Below, piece after piece: positions 8,640-16,483 of a stretch of DNA of 64,000 bases. Below the pieces are notes generated by a model. It was not told the origin of the DNA. It was given only the letters and a program-made list of their open reading frames with translations, and ran no database searches. The position numbers were made by a program, and so were the translations under genes. Positions within the stretch are counted from its first letter, which is position 1. Every line of letters starts with the position of its first letter. This DNA is from Prado023 sp963788325 (GTDB lineage Bacteria; Actinomycetota; Actinomycetes; S36-B12; CAIYMF01). The stretch lies in assembly GCA_963788325.1 (NCBI GenBank), contig CAWBGJ010000015.1, positions 186,001 to 250,000 of the forward strand, in the 5' to 3' direction.

Positions 8640-10388
8640 TCAAGCGCTGTCCACCCAGGGGTGCTCGGCCATGTCCTTGACCGTGAATCCGGCCGGGGTG
8701 TGCCAGGTCCAGCGGGGGTCGACATCGTGCGGCGACTCGCCCGGATCGTTGCCGGCCGTGTCCTCCTCGCCGGGTTCCAGGTCCCAACTGGCATGCGTCT
8801 TGAGGACGTGATGACGTCTGCACAACGGGCCCAGGTTGGCCGCGACCGTCTGGCCGCGCGGCCACGGGATGGTGTGGTCCAGATCGCAGCGATGGGCGGC
8901 TCGGCGGCAGCCCGGCATCCGGCAGTGTGGTTCGCGCGCCCGGACCAAGCGGGCCAGCGCTTCGGTGGGCACGTATCCCCGCGAGCCGGTGGCCACCAGC
9001 CTGGCGCCCGTGCCGTCAGCGATCCACGCCCGCCACCGGCCGTCGGCAGCCAAGCTGCGGGCCACGTCCGCGGGGATCGGCCCGAGGCCCGGCACATGGG
9101 CGGGATTCTCGGCCAGGCCGAGCAGGGTCGACAGGGAGACGACGACGTTGATGTCCGCCCGTGCGACGTCGGCGTGCGCGTCGCTGACCTCAGTGTGAGC
9201 CGGGCTGTCGTCCGGCGTGCCTCCCGCCGGGCCGGTCGGGTCGCGGTCCGGTCCGATCACCGATCCGCGCACGGACCCCCGCTGAGGGCCATTCGCCGTG
9301 TCGGCTGCGCCCCCAGTGCGCTGACCCAGGAGCAGATCCACGAGGGTGTCGGCGCGTGCCTGGTCACGGGTGCGGTCGGGGTCGTCGAGCCCCTGGGCGA
9401 TGGCGCTGAGCCTGCGGTGGATCCGGTGGGCGTCGGTGGCGTCGATGAGGGCATGCAGGACGGCCATCCCGTGCCGGTCGGGGAACACCTGCACCTTCCG
9501 GTCAGCCCGTGCCCGATGCCGAATCACCCGCTCCTGATCCGGGGCGCGACGCAGGCGGATCGTGCGAGTCACCCGACCGATCTCCGCCGAGGTCCAGTGG
9601 CGCCGCCCGTCCGCCAGGCGCCCGCGGATCCGGGTGACGACCTCACCCACGATCGTCGCTGCGATGTCCTCGGGCAGGCCGGCCACCTCCAGGATGACCA
9701 TCCGGGCTGCCCATCCGGAGATGGCCGCCGACTCGACCAGGCTGACCAGTGCCGGGTGCACGTGCAGGTCGCGGGCGGCAGCGATCCGGTTGGCCATGGA
9801 GGCGGGGGAGGTGCGCAGGGCGACGGCCAGCTCCTCACGGGCCGGGTCGCCGATCCGCGGCGCGGGAGCGGGCGGAGCGAACACGACCTCGGCTGCCCCG
9901 GCAGCGTGCACCAGCGCATTCGCCGATCGGGCAGCGACCCACGCCGCGCAGGCCTCCCACGCCGCGGCGAGGACCACCTGGCATGCGCACGGCCAGCCTT
10001 CAGCGTGACCCGGGGTCGGCCAGCCCGGTGTGGCCTCGCCCAGATGCGGTTCCGGGCAGGGACCAGCCGTGGAGATCTCCGCCAGTGAAGTCGCGAGCAG
10101 CGGTCCTGCGGGCAACCACAGAAGCCCCCGGACCTCGTCGCGCACCGGGGCGTCCCACCAGTCCGCACCAACCCAGTCCGGCCGCTCGTCCACCCACCAA
10201 GCGCGCATCAACCGAGCCCAGCGAGCCTCACGCGCGGCCTCGTCGGCACCCCCACCCGCGGGCAGTGCCTGCGCCGGATCCTCGCCCCGGGCCGAGAGCC
10301 GCCCATGACCCCGTGGGCTCACCACGGGTTCGGCCAGGGGCCGGACCGGAGTGGACCCGATCTCGGAGGGTGCTGATGCTTCGAACAC
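8640..10388 (-). CDS. DUF222 / HNH endonuclease protein (13E12 repeat family-like), SOS-controlled
   Basis: A 582-residue protein with a long DUF222 region followed by a C-terminal HNH nuclease motif. The HNH part reads CRMPGCRR, then CDLDHTIPW, an Asn, and CRRHHVLKTH, giving the two zinc C-x2-C pairs and the catalytic His. This architecture is widespread and often multicopy in actinobacteria, including the mycobacterial 13E12 family. GTG 10388 is chosen because it lies 7 nt after a TAGACT hexamer on the minus strand and sits inside a perfect LexA box. In mycobacteria, 13E12 genes are known LexA-regulated genes. DNA damage induction is therefore likely here; the cellular role is unknown. Confidence 0.85.
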   Translation of the reverse strand: MFEASAPSEIGSTPVRPLAEPVVSPRGHGRLSARGEDPAQALPAGGGADEAAREARWARLMRAWWVDERPDWVGADWWDAPVRDEVRGLLWLPAGPLLATSLAEISTAGPCPEPHLGEATPGWPTPGHAEGWPCACQVVLAAAWEACAAWVAARSANALVHAAGAAEVVFAPPAPAPRIGDPAREELAVALRTSPASMANRIAAARDLHVHPALVSLVESAAISGWAARMVILEVAGLPEDIAATIVGEVVTRIRGRLADGRRHWTSAEIGRVTRTIRLRRAPDQERVIRHRARADRKVQVFPDRHGMAVLHALIDATDAHRIHRRLSAIAQGLDDPDRTRDQARADTLVDLLLGQRTGGAADTANGPQRGSVRGSVIGPDRDPTGPAGGTPDDSPAHTEVSDAHADVARADINVVVSLSTLLGLAENPAHVPGLGPIPADVARSLAADGRWRAWIADGTGARLVATGSRGYVPTEALARLVRAREPHCRMPGCRRAAHRCDLDHTIPWPRGQTVAANLGPLCRRHHVLKTHASWDLEPGEEDTAGNDPGESPHDVDPRWTWHTPAGFTVKDMAEHPWVDSA

Positions 10389-10396
10389 ATGTTCGA
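10381..10396. promoter_or_regulatory. LexA (SOS) box, perfect consensus
   Basis: TCGAACACATGTTCGA is an exact match to the actinobacterial LexA operator TCGAAC-N4-GTTCGA. It overlaps the GTG start of the DUF222-HNH gene and touches its -10 hexamer, so bound LexA would block initiation. Confidence 0.85.
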
Positions 10397-10401
10397 GTCT
10401 A
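10396..10401 (-). promoter_or_regulatory. -10 hexamer TAGACT of the DUF222-HNH gene
   Basis: TAGACT on the minus strand is separated by 7 nt from GTG 10388, predicting a leaderless mRNA. It shares one base with the LexA box. Confidence 0.55.
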
Positions 10402-10560
10402 CCCCATGGCGCGACTCAGCCAGCACCCGCCCCGAACATCTGTGGACACCAACCGACCACTGGACGACAGGCATCGGCTGGGGCCGCTGCCGGAGTCCAG
10501 TGCCGAGTCGGATCGGCTCCCGGAAACCCACCACGCCACATCTGGGGATCCGCACTCAAC

Positions 10561-10593
10561 AGCAAAGAAGCCCCCCACACCTGCGTGGAGGGC
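10561..10593 (-). terminator. Intrinsic terminator of the Gly-Cys-Val tRNA cluster
   Basis: A 9-bp stem (GCCCTCCAC with GTGGGGGGC, one non-Watson-Crick position) and 6-nt loop lies a few bases after tRNA-Val on the minus strand. It is followed by TTCTTTGCT. Confidence 0.7.
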
Positions 10594-10603
10594 TCCGTGC
10601 TGG

Positions 10604-10676
10604 TGGGCGATACAGGAATCGAACCTGTGACCTCTTCCGTGTCAAGGAAGCGCGCTAGCCCCTGCGCCAATCGCCC
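10604..10676 (-). tRNA. tRNA-Val(GAC)
   Basis: The minus strand folds into a full cloverleaf: acceptor GGGCGAT/ATCGCCC, anticodon stem CTTCC/GGAAG around loop TTGACAC with anticodon GAC, and T stem ACAGG/CCTGT around TTCGATT. The discriminator is A. CCA is encoded in 10601-10603, unlike in the two other tRNAs of the cluster. It is the last gene of a Gly-Cys-Val cluster typical of actinobacteria. Confidence 0.95.
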
Positions 10677-10697
10677 GTTCGTGCACTGGATCTTGCG

Positions 10698-10768
10698 AGG
10701 TGGCGACGGGATTTGAACCCGTGTACACGGCTTTGCAGGCCGTTGCCTCGCCTCTCGGCCACGCCACC
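10698..10768 (-). tRNA. tRNA-Cys(GCA)
   Basis: Cloverleaf with acceptor GGTGGCG/CGCCACC, anticodon loop CTGCAAA (anticodon GCA) on stem ACGGC/GCCGT, and T arm GGGTT-CAAAT-type. The discriminator is U, as usual for tRNA-Cys. CCA is not encoded. Middle gene of the cluster. Confidence 0.95.
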
Positions 10769-10794
10769 GCGGGTCCTCGCATGGACCCCTTGCG

Positions 10795-10867
10795 AGCGGA
10801 CGACGGGATTCGAACCCGCGACCCTCACCTTGGCAAGGTGATGCGCTACCAGCTGCGCTACGTCCGC
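10795..10867 (-). tRNA. tRNA-Gly(GCC)
   Basis: Cloverleaf with acceptor GCGGACG/CGTCCGC, anticodon stem TCACC/GGTGA around TTGCCAA (anticodon GCC), T arm GCGGG-TTCGAAT-CCCGT. The discriminator is U and CCA is not encoded. First gene of the Gly-Cys-Val cluster. Confidence 0.95.
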
Positions 10868-11035
10868 AATGTCCCCGACCTGCGGGCACTGCCACAGGAT
10901 AGCCCATCGCCGGCAGGCCGACCAAAATCCTGCCTCGGCTACCGGGGGCCCAGAGGGAGCGCGCCCACGACTCCGCGCACAGCAGTTCGGCGCGCACCGG
11001 GCGCCCACCGGGGGTCCACCGAGCCCTCGCGGGCC

Positions 11036-11041
11036 TAGGCT
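11036..11041 (+). promoter_or_regulatory. -10 hexamer TAGGCT of pabB
   Basis: TAGGCT ends 6 nt before ATG 11048, predicting a leaderless pabB-pabC transcript. Confidence 0.5.
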
Positions 11042-11047
11042 CCGCAC

Positions 11048-12085
11048 ATGGCGTGGTCCCGCGACGAGCCCGTGGCGGTCCTCGGCGGCTGGAGCGCCAC
11101 AGACCTGCGCGAGGTCAGCGCCGACCCCGCCGTCCTCGACGGGTCGGGGCGCTGGGCCGTGGCGATCGGTTTCGAGGGCGCGGCCACCCTCGCGAGGTTC
11201 GCCACCTGGCAGCAGGGCGCGCCACCGCCGGACTCGGCCGGCCCCTGGCACGGACCTGCCGCGGACGCGTGGACCTCCAGCCTGGACGAGCAGGCCTACG
11301 TGCGCGCCGTGGCCTGCGTACGCGATCACATCAGCCGCGGCGAGGTCTACCAGGCCAACATCTGCCGGGTGCTGCGCACGCCGTTGGACCCGCGCGCGGA
11401 CATCGTTGCCCTGCACCAGCGGCTTGTCGCGGGCAACCCTGCCCCGCACGCAGGCGTGCTTCGCCTGCCCGAACAGGGGGTGCACATCGCGTGCGCCTCA
11501 CCGGAGCTCTTCCTGAGCCGAGCGGGCGACCGGATCCAATCACGTCCCATCAAGGGCACTGCGTCCGTTCCCGAGGAGCTCCTGCCCAAGGACTCGGCCG
11601 AGAACGTCATGATCGTGGACCTGGTGCGCAACGATCTCGGTCGGGTCGCCCGGACCGGCTCGGTCTCGGTCCCGGGGCTGCTGGATCTGGAGGTCCATCC
11701 GGGCCTGGTCCACCTCGTCTCGACCGTGTCCGGCGCTCTGCGGCCAGCCACCACATGGCCCGAGATCCTGGCCGCGACCTTCCCTCCGGGGTCAGTGACC
11801 GGTGCCCCCAAGTTGGCCGCGCTCGACATCATCCGAGCGCTGGAGAACGGCCCCCGCGGGCCGTACTGCGGGGCCTTCGGATGGGTGGACGCCGACCGGC
11901 GAACCGCGGAACTGGCGGTGGCCATCCGGACGTTCTGGATCGAGGACGCCAGCATCGGCCGTGTGCTCGCGTTCGGCACCGGCGCGGGGATCACCTGGGA
12001 CAGCGATCCCCGGGCAGAATGGCGCGAGACGCAGCTGAAGGCTGCCCGGCTGCTGCGGGTGGCCGGCGAACAGGAGGTGTCGTGA
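11048..12085 (+). CDS. pabB: Aminodeoxychorismate synthase component I (PabB)
   Basis: A 345-residue chorismate-binding enzyme. Motifs include RGEVYQANICR, PIKGTA, ENVMIVDLVRNDLGRV and FPPGSVTGAPK, the conserved active-site sequences of the PabB/TrpE family. PabB aminates chorismate to 4-amino-4-deoxychorismate with ammonia from PabA for p-aminobenzoate and folate synthesis. The PIKGT form (Lys, not the Ala of anthranilate synthase) supports PabB rather than TrpE. It is about 100 residues shorter than full-length PabB because the N-terminal region is reduced. No pabA is in the window. Its stop overlaps the start of pabC (GTGTCGTGA), so the two are translationally coupled. Confidence 0.88.
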   Translation: MAWSRDEPVAVLGGWSATDLREVSADPAVLDGSGRWAVAIGFEGAATLARFATWQQGAPPPDSAGPWHGPAADAWTSSLDEQAYVRAVACVRDHISRGEVYQANICRVLRTPLDPRADIVALHQRLVAGNPAPHAGVLRLPEQGVHIACASPELFLSRAGDRIQSRPIKGTASVPEELLPKDSAENVMIVDLVRNDLGRVARTGSVSVPGLLDLEVHPGLVHLVSTVSGALRPATTWPEILAATFPPGSVTGAPKLAALDIIRALENGPRGPYCGAFGWVDADRRTAELAVAIRTFWIEDASIGRVLAFGTGAGITWDSDPRAEWRETQLKAARLLRVAGEQEVS

Positions 12086-12951
12086 AGTTCTGGGTGAACG
12101 GGGGGCTGGTGCCCGAGGAGCAGGCGCGAGTTGCGGTCCTCGACCACGGGTTCACGGTCGGCGATGGCGTGTTCGAGACCCTGCGGACGGCGCACGCCCC
12201 GGAGCTCGGCGTCGTGCCCTTCGCACTGGATCGCCACCTGCGGCGCCTGGCACGCTCCGCGTCCGGGATGGGCATGCCGACCCCTGAGGCCGGCGCGGTC
12301 CGCGAGGCCCTGCTGAGCGTCTGCGCGCAGAACCCCGAACTGGCCGACGGCGGACGCCTGCGGGTGACCTACACGTCCGGCCCCGGACCGCTGGGTTCGG
12401 AACGAGTCGACGGCGCGGCCAGCCTGGTGGTGGCGTGCTCTACGGCCCATCCCTGGCCCGCGGCCACGACGCTGGCGCTCTCCCCGTGGCCGCGCAATGA
12501 GCGCAGTCCGCTGCGGGGGCTCAAGAGCACCTCCTACGCAGAGAACGTCCTGGCCCTGGCGCACGCGCGCTCGGTCGGGGCGGGGGAGGCGCTGCTGGCC
12601 AACCTGGCCGACCAGGTGTGTGAGGGCACCGGGTCCAACGTGTTCCTGGTGCTCGACGACGTGCTGGTGACGCCACGTCTGGACAGCGGCTGCCTGGCCG
12701 GGATCACTCGCGAGCTCGTCCTCGAGTGGTGCCGACAGGAGGGCATCGAGGTCGCCGAGCGTCCGGTGCCGGTCGCCGACCTGGGCCGCGCTCAGGAGAT
12801 CTTCATCACGTCCTCGACTCGCGACGTCCACCCCGTGGGCGCTGTCGTGGACCGGGCCGGTGCGCCGCTCTGGCAGGCCGGTCCCGCGCCGCGCACCCTC
12901 GAGGTGGCGGCGGTGTTCGGCCAGCGCAGCGCCTCCATCTGGAACCCCTGA
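12082..12951 (+). CDS. pabC: Aminodeoxychorismate lyase (PabC), class IV aminotransferase fold
   Basis: A 289-residue PLP enzyme of fold type IV. Features are HGFTVGDGVFETLR near the N-terminus, the catalytic-lysine region LKSTSYAENVLAL, and the EGTGSNVF motif for PLP phosphate binding. PabC converts aminodeoxychorismate to p-aminobenzoate and pyruvate. GTG 12082 is preceded by AGGAGGTGTC and overlaps the pabB stop. A D-amino acid or branched-chain aminotransferase is the main alternative for this fold, but coupling to pabB strongly supports PabC. Confidence 0.88.
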   Translation: MKFWVNGGLVPEEQARVAVLDHGFTVGDGVFETLRTAHAPELGVVPFALDRHLRRLARSASGMGMPTPEAGAVREALLSVCAQNPELADGGRLRVTYTSGPGPLGSERVDGAASLVVACSTAHPWPAATTLALSPWPRNERSPLRGLKSTSYAENVLALAHARSVGAGEALLANLADQVCEGTGSNVFLVLDDVLVTPRLDSGCLAGITRELVLEWCRQEGIEVAERPVPVADLGRAQEIFITSSTRDVHPVGAVVDRAGAPLWQAGPAPRTLEVAAVFGQRSASIWNP

Positions 12952-12964
12952 GGCCCTCGGCCGC

Positions 12965-13399
12965 TCAGACCTCGGTCAGGCCCCCACCGAGGATCAGGTG
13001 GATGGTTCCGTCGATGTCCAGGCCCCCGCCCTCGTCACCCACGGCCACGATGTCGAACGTGCGACGCATGAAGTGCTCGAGATGTTCCCGATCGCACTCG
13101 AGGACCGCCTGGCCGGTGGGGGAGTTCAGCGCCAGCAGGATCAGCGGCGTACCGCCGTGGTTCTCGGGCCAGATGACGACGTCACCCTCACCCGAGGGGC
13201 GCTGCATGCCTTCGAGGATCAGGTCCCGGGCGAACATCCACTCGATGTCCGCGGCGCCCGTGTGGAAGGTGGCACGCACCGCGTACGGCTCGTCGGAGCG
13301 GTACTCGAACGCGCACGGCACCTCGATCATGCGGTCGGAATCGACCACCATGCGCAGGGTCAGCTCGGCCGTGACGGCGGTCGGGATGCTGCGGGACAT
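12965..13399 (-). CDS. SsgA-like (SALP family) cell division/morphology protein
   Basis: A 144-residue protein matching the SsgA/SsgB family along its length. Typical parts are EYRSDEPYAVRATFHTGA, EWMFARDLILEGMQRP, GDVVIWPE and the C-terminal ALNSPTGQAVLE. SsgB-type proteins recruit FtsZ to septum sites in sporulating actinomycetes; single-copy homologues occur in several non-streptomycete actinobacteria. ATG 13399 has the ribosome site GAGAGGTGAG upstream; GTG 13408 lies inside that site. The gene is convergent with pabC, with 13 nt between. Which SALP subgroup it belongs to cannot be told by eye. Confidence 0.88.
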   Translation of the reverse strand: MSRSIPTAVTAELTLRMVVDSDRMIEVPCAFEYRSDEPYAVRATFHTGAADIEWMFARDLILEGMQRPSGEGDVVIWPENHGGTPLILLALNSPTGQAVLECDREHLEHFMRRTFDIVAVGDEGGGLDIDGTIHLILGGGLTEV

Positions 13400-13471
13400 G
13401 GGTCTCACCTCTCAAGGCTGAACTGCAATGACATCACCTCCATACCCAGAACCGATGTCGTCCATGCCGAC

Positions 13472-13477
13472 TAGTCT
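13472..13477 (+). promoter_or_regulatory. -10 hexamer TAGTCT of the PGPGW protein gene
   Basis: TAGTCT ends 7 nt before GTG 13485, predicting a leaderless mRNA. Confidence 0.5.
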
Positions 13478-13484
13478 GTGAGTC

Positions 13485-14075
13485 GTGTCACCCGCCGAGC
13501 CCGAGAAGGATCAGGAGCCGACCCCCCTCGGCGACTCGGGGGCTGGCCGGGGGGGTGGCCCAGCACCAGACCTGACCGATCCGGAGCACGAGACGCGACG
13601 GGAGCACTTGCGCGAGGCCTCGACCGAGGCGCTGCGCAAGGTCACCGCCAAGGCCCCGCCCAGCGTCCAGGAGCGGCTGCGCAACCTCCGCGAGCGCATC
13701 CGGTCCCGACGCTCGCTGGACACCGCCTGGCGCATCCTGGTCTTCGCCGTGGGCTGCACGCTGCTCGCTGCCGGCCTGCTCATGTTCCTCCTGCCCGGGC
13801 CCGGCTGGGCGACCCTCATCCTCGGGCTGGTCGTCCTGGCCTCGGAGTTCACATGGGCCAACCGGGTGCTGGACCCCGTCAAGTCGGCAGCTCGACGGGC
13901 CACCGAGGCTGCGATGGATCCCAAGCGGCGTCGACGCAACATGATCCTTGCGGCGATCGCCGGCGTCCTGATCGGCATCGGCGTCGTCTGGTACCTGGTC
14001 CGCTACGGCGTGACGATGGACCCGGTGATGAACCTCCTGGCCGAGATCGCCAACTGGTTCACGGGCCTGATCTGA
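13485..14075 (+). CDS. PGPGW (TIGR02611) family transmembrane protein
   Basis: A 196-residue membrane protein. The first 80 residues are charged and probably cytosolic. Helix one (about 83-102) leads into LLPGPGWATLILGLVVLASEF, which contains the PGPGW motif that defines this actinobacterial family. A basic stretch KRRRRN and a last helix (about 150-170) follow. The function of the family is unknown. The GTG start follows a TANNNT hexamer and lacks a ribosome site. A valine tRNA gene lies 55 nt downstream on the same strand. Confidence 0.82.
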   Translation: MSPAEPEKDQEPTPLGDSGAGRGGGPAPDLTDPEHETRREHLREASTEALRKVTAKAPPSVQERLRNLRERIRSRRSLDTAWRILVFAVGCTLLAAGLLMFLLPGPGWATLILGLVVLASEFTWANRVLDPVKSAARRATEAAMDPKRRRRNMILAAIAGVLIGIGVVWYLVRYGVTMDPVMNLLAEIANWFTGLI

Positions 14076-14130
14076 GTGGCTCGCGCGCGGTTTGGAGGGG
14101 TCCGGGGAAGTTGCTAGAGTTCTTTCGTTC

Positions 14131-14203
14131 GGGCGATTAGCTCAGCGGTTAGAGCGCTCGCTTCACACGCGAGAGGTCACAGGTTCGATCCCCGTATCGC
14201 CCA
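14131..14203 (+). tRNA. tRNA-Val(CAC)
   Basis: Cloverleaf with acceptor GGGCGAT/ATCGCCC, anticodon stem CTCGC/GCGAG around TTCACAC (anticodon CAC), T arm ACAGG-TTCGATC-CCCGT. The T stem has an A-C mismatch at its third pair. Discriminator is A; CCA is not encoded (ACTG follows). A strong terminator follows 4 nt later. Confidence 0.95.
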
Positions 14204-14207
14204 CTGC

Positions 14208-14236
14208 CGAAAACCCCCACCACGTGGGGGTTTTCG
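14208..14236. terminator. Bidirectional intrinsic terminator
   Basis: CGAAAACCCCCAC and GTGGGGGTTTTCG form a perfect 13-bp hairpin with a 3-nt loop. A-rich and T-rich stem bases let it work in both directions: for tRNA-Val on the plus strand and for the ClC gene, whose stop is 35 nt away on the minus strand. Confidence 0.85.
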
Positions 14237-14270
14237 CTTGTTCGGGACCCAGCAGGGCCGGCTCGTCTGG

Positions 14271-15605
14271 TCAGCCTGCGGCCGGGGAGTCGGTCGCCGC
14301 CGCCGCACCGGTGCCTGCCTGTGCCGCCTCCTGGCGCTTCTGGATCGCCGTGCGCACCGCGAAGGCGCTCACGGCTGCGATCGCGACCTCCGGGAACACC
14401 TGCGACGCATTCGGGCCGAACAGCAGGACGGTCAGTGCCACCGAGCTCAGCGGCATCATCATGCCGGCCGAGGCGAAGGCCGCCATCCCGACCGCCAGCC
14501 CGGCAGCCAGGCCGAGCCCAGGCAGCGGGGCGAGCAGTGCTCCCAGCGCCCCGCCGAGCATGATCGACGGGAAGATCGCGCCGCCGCGGAACGAGCCCAG
14601 CGACAGCGCATAGGCCAGCCCCTTGAACACAAGCAGTGCGATCAACGCTCCCGAGCTCCACGATGCCGCGTCTCCGGTGAGGGCCGCGAGCGTCTCGGTG
14701 CCTGACGAGGCCACATCGAACGGGCTCCGGTCGGTGAGCAGGGAGTACGCCGACGCGCACAGGGCGACGACCGCGCCGACCAGCATGGTGGCCCCGATCA
14801 GACGCGGCCGGCTCATCGGATGCAGCAAGGCCTCCAGCCGCAGGCCAGCCGCGAAGATGCCGCTCATGGCCAGGGCTGCGAACACCCCGAACGGGACCGC
14901 CCACAGGAAGTCACCGAACTCCGGCGCCGGGAAGGAGTCCAGCTCCACGAGCTGAAGGGACTGTGCCTGGACTCCCGGGTTGTCCCCCAGACCGCTGAAC
15001 AGGATCGCGCCCGCGCCCACACCGAGCAGGGCGGCCACCGTGGCCGCGATCACCGGACCAGCAGCCAGGGCCACACCCTCGGCCACGAAGACGACCGCGG
15101 TCAGGGGACTGCCGAGGATGATCCCGATCGCTGCCGCGGAGCCTGCGACTCCGATGAGGGCCTCGATCCGACCGCCGGGCGAGAGCCTCATCACGCGAGC
15201 GAGCCACACCGCCAGCCCAGTCCCCATCGCGATCAGTGGAGCCTCCGGGCCGAGCACGGCACCCAGGGGGAGGCTGGCCATCGCCGCCAGGAACACCCCT
15301 GGGACGTACTCGGGCAGAATGGCGCCGCCGGACGTGCCGTGCGCGGGGATGTGCCCACCGCGGCCCGGGAAGGTCGAGATGGCCGCGGCCGCCAGGGCTC
15401 CGGCCAGGACCAGCCACGGGAGGGCCCACCACCAGGGCGCCACGTCGTAGCCGAGGCCCTCCGGGGCGGTCTGCCAGACCCACGTCTGCACCTCGGTGAT
15501 CAGCGCGAGGAAGCCCATCGCGACCAGGGAGATCGGGACGGCCACCACCAGGGAGGCCCCGACCACCCGGAGCAGGTCCGTGCGGCCGACCTGATCCGTG
15601 GTCAT
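14271..15605 (-). CDS. ClC-family chloride channel / H+-Cl- antiporter
   Basis: A 444-residue polytopic protein. GPEAPLIAMGTG near residue 116 corresponds to the family G(K/R)EGP motif and keeps the glutamate that gates the pore. AHGTSGG matches the first selectivity segment, and SLGSFRGGAIFPS the GxFxP region. The glutamate suggests exchanger-type behaviour, but this cannot be decided by eye. The ATG overlaps the stop of the SDR gene upstream (ATGA), so it is translationally coupled to it and sits last in a three-gene operon. Its role there may be charge or pH balancing; that is inference. Confidence 0.85.
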   Translation of the reverse strand: MTTDQVGRTDLLRVVGASLVVAVPISLVAMGFLALITEVQTWVWQTAPEGLGYDVAPWWWALPWLVLAGALAAAAISTFPGRGGHIPAHGTSGGAILPEYVPGVFLAAMASLPLGAVLGPEAPLIAMGTGLAVWLARVMRLSPGGRIEALIGVAGSAAAIGIILGSPLTAVVFVAEGVALAAGPVIAATVAALLGVGAGAILFSGLGDNPGVQAQSLQLVELDSFPAPEFGDFLWAVPFGVFAALAMSGIFAAGLRLEALLHPMSRPRLIGATMLVGAVVALCASAYSLLTDRSPFDVASSGTETLAALTGDAASWSSGALIALLVFKGLAYALSLGSFRGGAIFPSIMLGGALGALLAPLPGLGLAAGLAVGMAAFASAGMMMPLSSVALTVLLFGPNASQVFPEVAIAAVSAFAVRTAIQKRQEAAQAGTGAAAATDSPAAG

Positions 15606-16480
15606 GCCTTCACGTCTCGCAGCCGGGCCACCACGCCCCTGGCGAGTTCCGCCTGGTCGAAGGCCCCGGCGCGCACGCGCTCTGCCAGCGTCTTGGAGAT
15701 CTTGCGGTCGACGAACTCCGGGTTGTGCCGGGCCATCAGGAACTCCATCCGACCTCGCCGGGTGGTGCTCACGTCGCGGATCACGTCGCGCGCTAGGGCG
15801 GCCCGCACCACGGCCGCCACGACTCCCTCCAGAGACTCGTACACGCTCATGCCCTCCAGGGACAGTCCCGCTGCCTTGACCGAGTCGTGGATCGGGCTGC
15901 GGACCTGGGAGGGATACACGCAGCTGACCCCCACGTACGGGTGCAGCTCGAGTCGCAGCGCGTCGGCGTAGCCCACCATGGCCCTCTTGCTCACGCCGTA
16001 GGCCGCAGCCAGGGGAAGCTGCATCACCGCCATCCGTGAGGCCACCATCACCACGCGTCCTCGAGAGGCGACCAGCGCCTCGACGCACGCTGCGCTCACC
16101 CGCCACGTGCCCAGCAGGTTGATCTGCAGCTGGGCCATCACGGCCTCGGTCGGCGGGAACTCCGCTGGGGTGGGCGCGGAGATGCCCGCGTTGTTGATCA
16201 GGATGTCCAGGCCGCCGCCGAGTCGGGCGATCGCCTCGGGCACCGCCGCTGCGACGCTCTCGTCGCTGGCCAGGTCACACGCGAGGACCGGGATGGCGTC
16301 ATCGTCGCGTGGGGCGACGTCCAGGCCGACGACCTGGGCACCCCGCCGGGTCAGCTCCGCGGCGATCGCCCGACCGAACGTCCCCGACGCGCCGGTGATC
16401 AGCACGCGCTTGCCCGAGGCATCGACCTCCGGGTTGTCCAACGGGTTGTCGAACTCCACTTTCACCAGTGGCAGCTTCAC
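15602..16480 (-). CDS. Short-chain dehydrogenase/reductase (SDR)
   Basis: A 292-residue classical SDR. It has the cofactor motif TGASGTFG, the NNAG motif (INNAGIS) and the catalytic YGVSK with an upstream serine in MVASRMAV. It begins with an extra 25-residue N-terminal segment before the Rossmann fold. The start is GTG 16480, 3 nt after the stop of the ThDP enzyme gene. Tight linkage suggests it reduces or oxidises a product of that enzyme, for example an acyloin or alpha-hydroxy ketone. This is inference from position. Confidence 0.85.
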   Translation of the reverse strand: MKLPLVKVEFDNPLDNPEVDASGKRVLITGASGTFGRAIAAELTRRGAQVVGLDVAPRDDDAIPVLACDLASDESVAAAVPEAIARLGGGLDILINNAGISAPTPAEFPPTEAVMAQLQINLLGTWRVSAACVEALVASRGRVVMVASRMAVMQLPLAAAYGVSKRAMVGYADALRLELHPYVGVSCVYPSQVRSPIHDSVKAAGLSLEGMSVYESLEGVVAAVVRAALARDVIRDVSTTRRGRMEFLMARHNPEFVDRKISKTLAERVRAGAFDQAELARGVVARLRDVKA

Positions 16481-16483
16481 GTC

